DNA of 64,000 bases, from positions 152,418 through 216,417 of the forward strand of contig NZ_JAGXJN010000005.1 of NCBI RefSeq assembly GCF_019091455.1, in the 5' to 3' direction. Below the pieces are notes generated by a model that did no database searches, was not told the DNA's origin, and saw only the letters and a program-made list of their open reading frames with translations. Below are positions 62,814 to 64,000 of the stretch, piece after piece (the first letter of the stretch is position 1; every line of letters begins with the position of its first letter). The position numbers and the translations under genes are program-made. The DNA is from Chitinophaga sp. GbtcB8. Lineage in GTDB: Bacteria; Bacteroidota; Bacteroidia; Chitinophagales; Chitinophagaceae.

Positions 62814-62972
62814 ATGAGCGTTATCATACTGTTGCTGGGAGCCAGTCTTACCGTAGGGATCATTTTCCTGGTTGCCTTTTGCTGGGCCGTAAAAAGCGGG
62901 CAGTTTGAGGATGACTATTCACCCGCCCACCGCATCCTGTTTGATGAGCAGGCAAACGACCAACAACCATAA
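62814..62972 (+). CDS. ccoS: cbb3 oxidase maturation protein CcoS
   Basis: A 52-residue protein: one transmembrane helix ('[20 protein letters not shown]') then '[20 protein letters not shown]', the usual CcoS pattern with the GQFED(D) tail. CcoS is needed for haem/copper insertion into CcoN. It lies 50 bp after ccoI and 28 bp before ccoN, which confirms the identity. It is short, so easily missed by length-based gene finding. Confidence 0.9.
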   Translation: MSVIILLLGASLTVGIIFLVAFCWAVKSGQFEDDYSPAHRILFDEQANDQQP

Positions 62973-63000
62973 ACCGGATAAAACAACAAGCTATACTTAT

Positions 63001-64000
63001 GTCTCTGGAAAAGTTTTCTTATGACAACCGCACCGTAAAATGGTTTGCTTATGCTGCTACCTTCTGGGGGCTTATTGGCATGCTGGCCGGGCTCTGGATA
63101 GCCCTGGCGCTGGCATACCCTCCCATGAACCTGGGTTATGCGCCCACTACCTTCGGACGTTTGCGGCCGGTGCATACCAATGCCGTGGTTTTTGCTTTTG
63201 TGGGTAATGGCATTTTTATGGGCGTGTATTATTCTTTACAGCGCCTGTGTAAAGCCCGTATGTTCAGCGACCTGCTGAGCAAGCTGCATTTCTGGGGATG
63301 GCAGGCCATTATAGCCGGCGGCGCACTTACCCTGCTGTTAGGTTATACTACCGGTAAGGAGTATGCGGAGCTGGAATGGCCTTTTGATATAGCCATTACC
63401 GTGGTTTGGCTCATATTCGGTGCCAATATGCTGGGCACCATCTTACGGCGCCGGGAAATGCACCTGTACGTAGCCATCTGGTTTTACATAGGCACCTGGG
63501 TAGCTATAGCCATGCTGCATATTGTAAACTCCTTTGAGCTGCCCATATCCCTGTTTAAAAGCTACAGCTGGTATGCCGGTGTGCAGGATGCGCTGGTACA
63601 GTGGTGGTACGGGCATAATGCCGTAGCCTTTTTCCTTACCACGCCTTACCTGGGCCTCATGTATTATTTTATTCCCAAAGCGGCCAACCGCCCTGTTTAT
63701 TCCTATAGGTGGTCCATCATACATTTTTGGGCGCTCATATTTATTTATATATGGGCCGGGCCACACCACCTGTTATATACTGCCTTACCGGAGTGGGCGC
63801 AATCATTGGGTACGGTGTTTTCCATCATGCTCATTGCGCCCTCCTGGGGCGGTATGCTCAATGGCTTGCTTACCCTGCGCGGCGCATGGGACCGCGTGCG
63901 GGAAGATGCTATCCTCAAATTCTTTGTAGTAGCGCTTACCTGTTATGGCATGGCCACTTTTGAAGGCCCCATGCTGGCCCTGAAGAACGTGAATGCTGTA
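63001..64000 (+). CDS. ccoN: cbb3-type cytochrome c oxidase subunit I (partial)
   Basis: The first 333 residues are present and the gene runs off the right edge. The haem-copper oxidase subunit I pattern of the cbb3 branch is clear: '[18 protein letters not shown]' with a low-spin haem His, '[20 protein letters not shown]' with a CuB His, and '[20 protein letters not shown]' with two more CuB His. Subunit I reduces oxygen and pumps protons in the inner membrane. In many Bacteroidota CcoN is fused to CcoO; the window ends too early to tell. It is translated from an ATG 28 bp after ccoS. Confidence 0.93.

Overview
This window comes from a Bacteroidota chromosome, most likely a member of the Chitinophagaceae close to Chitinophaga. 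The signs are a type IX secretion (T9SS) sorting tail on a chitinase, a two-component-regulator-propeller sensor, promoters of the TTG-N20-TAnnTTTG type, no obvious Shine-Dalgarno signals, AT-rich spacers around moderately GC-rich genes, and a cbb3 oxidase assembly block. I saw no rRNA, tRNA, CRISPR array, insertion sequence or phage gene. Genus is inferred from gene content only.

Layout. 1-2423: partial propeller-type sensor (minus strand, runs off the left edge). 2.6-10.4 kb: MORN-repeat protein, AraC regulator plus short-chain dehydrogenase, a secreted multidomain GH18 chitinase, then AraC regulator plus zinc alcohol dehydrogenase. 10.6-13.6 kb: ArsR/SRPBCC pair, then an extended SDR reductase next to an AraC regulator paralogous to the one at 3.3 kb. 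13.7-24.8 kb: mostly ordinary single genes (DUF1905, a large lipoprotein with beta-propeller, HEAT repeats and a cytochrome c motif, DHFR-like, AraC, Crp-like, SDR, atypical Nramp transporter, Nudix, DUF1349). The spacers here hold short inverted heptamer arrays and a perfect 27-bp inverted repeat.

24.9-49.2 kb is the most notable part: fourteen minus-strand genes packed with gaps of about -17 to +190 bp, forming a carbohydrate-utilisation locus without SusD. It holds a TonB receptor resembling the Xanthomonas/Caulobacter type, a GH20 enzyme, an atypical GH28 enzyme, a GH105 enzyme with an extra N-terminal domain, three secreted proteins I could not assign to a family (probable alpha/alpha toroids), two MFS transporters (hexuronate-like and FucP-like), MurQ, a sugar isomerase, a GlcN6P-deaminase-like protein, two phytanoyl-CoA-dioxygenase-like proteins, a LacI regulator and a phosphodiesterase. 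Two near-identical 14-bp palindromes (39169 and 45302) precede its two enzyme sub-operons and are candidate LacI operators. The gene set suggests breakdown of a glycan with N-acetylhexosamine and uronic acid, possibly carrying a lactyl-ether sugar.

49.2-56.6 kb: AraC regulator divergent from the locus, M81 peptidase, OsmC, GAF histidine kinase plus single-domain response regulator, DinB, and two ArsR paralogues with recognisable ATCGAT operator sites, one next to an SDR gene. 56.6-60.2 kb: a small coiled-coil protein, and a PAS histidine kinase 1 nt from a response regulator that fuses REC, cNMP-binding and Crp-type HTH domains. 60.3-64.0 kb: ccoI-ccoS-ccoN (cbb3 oxidase), preceded by an FNR-like site and a good Bacteroidota promoter; ccoN runs off the right edge.
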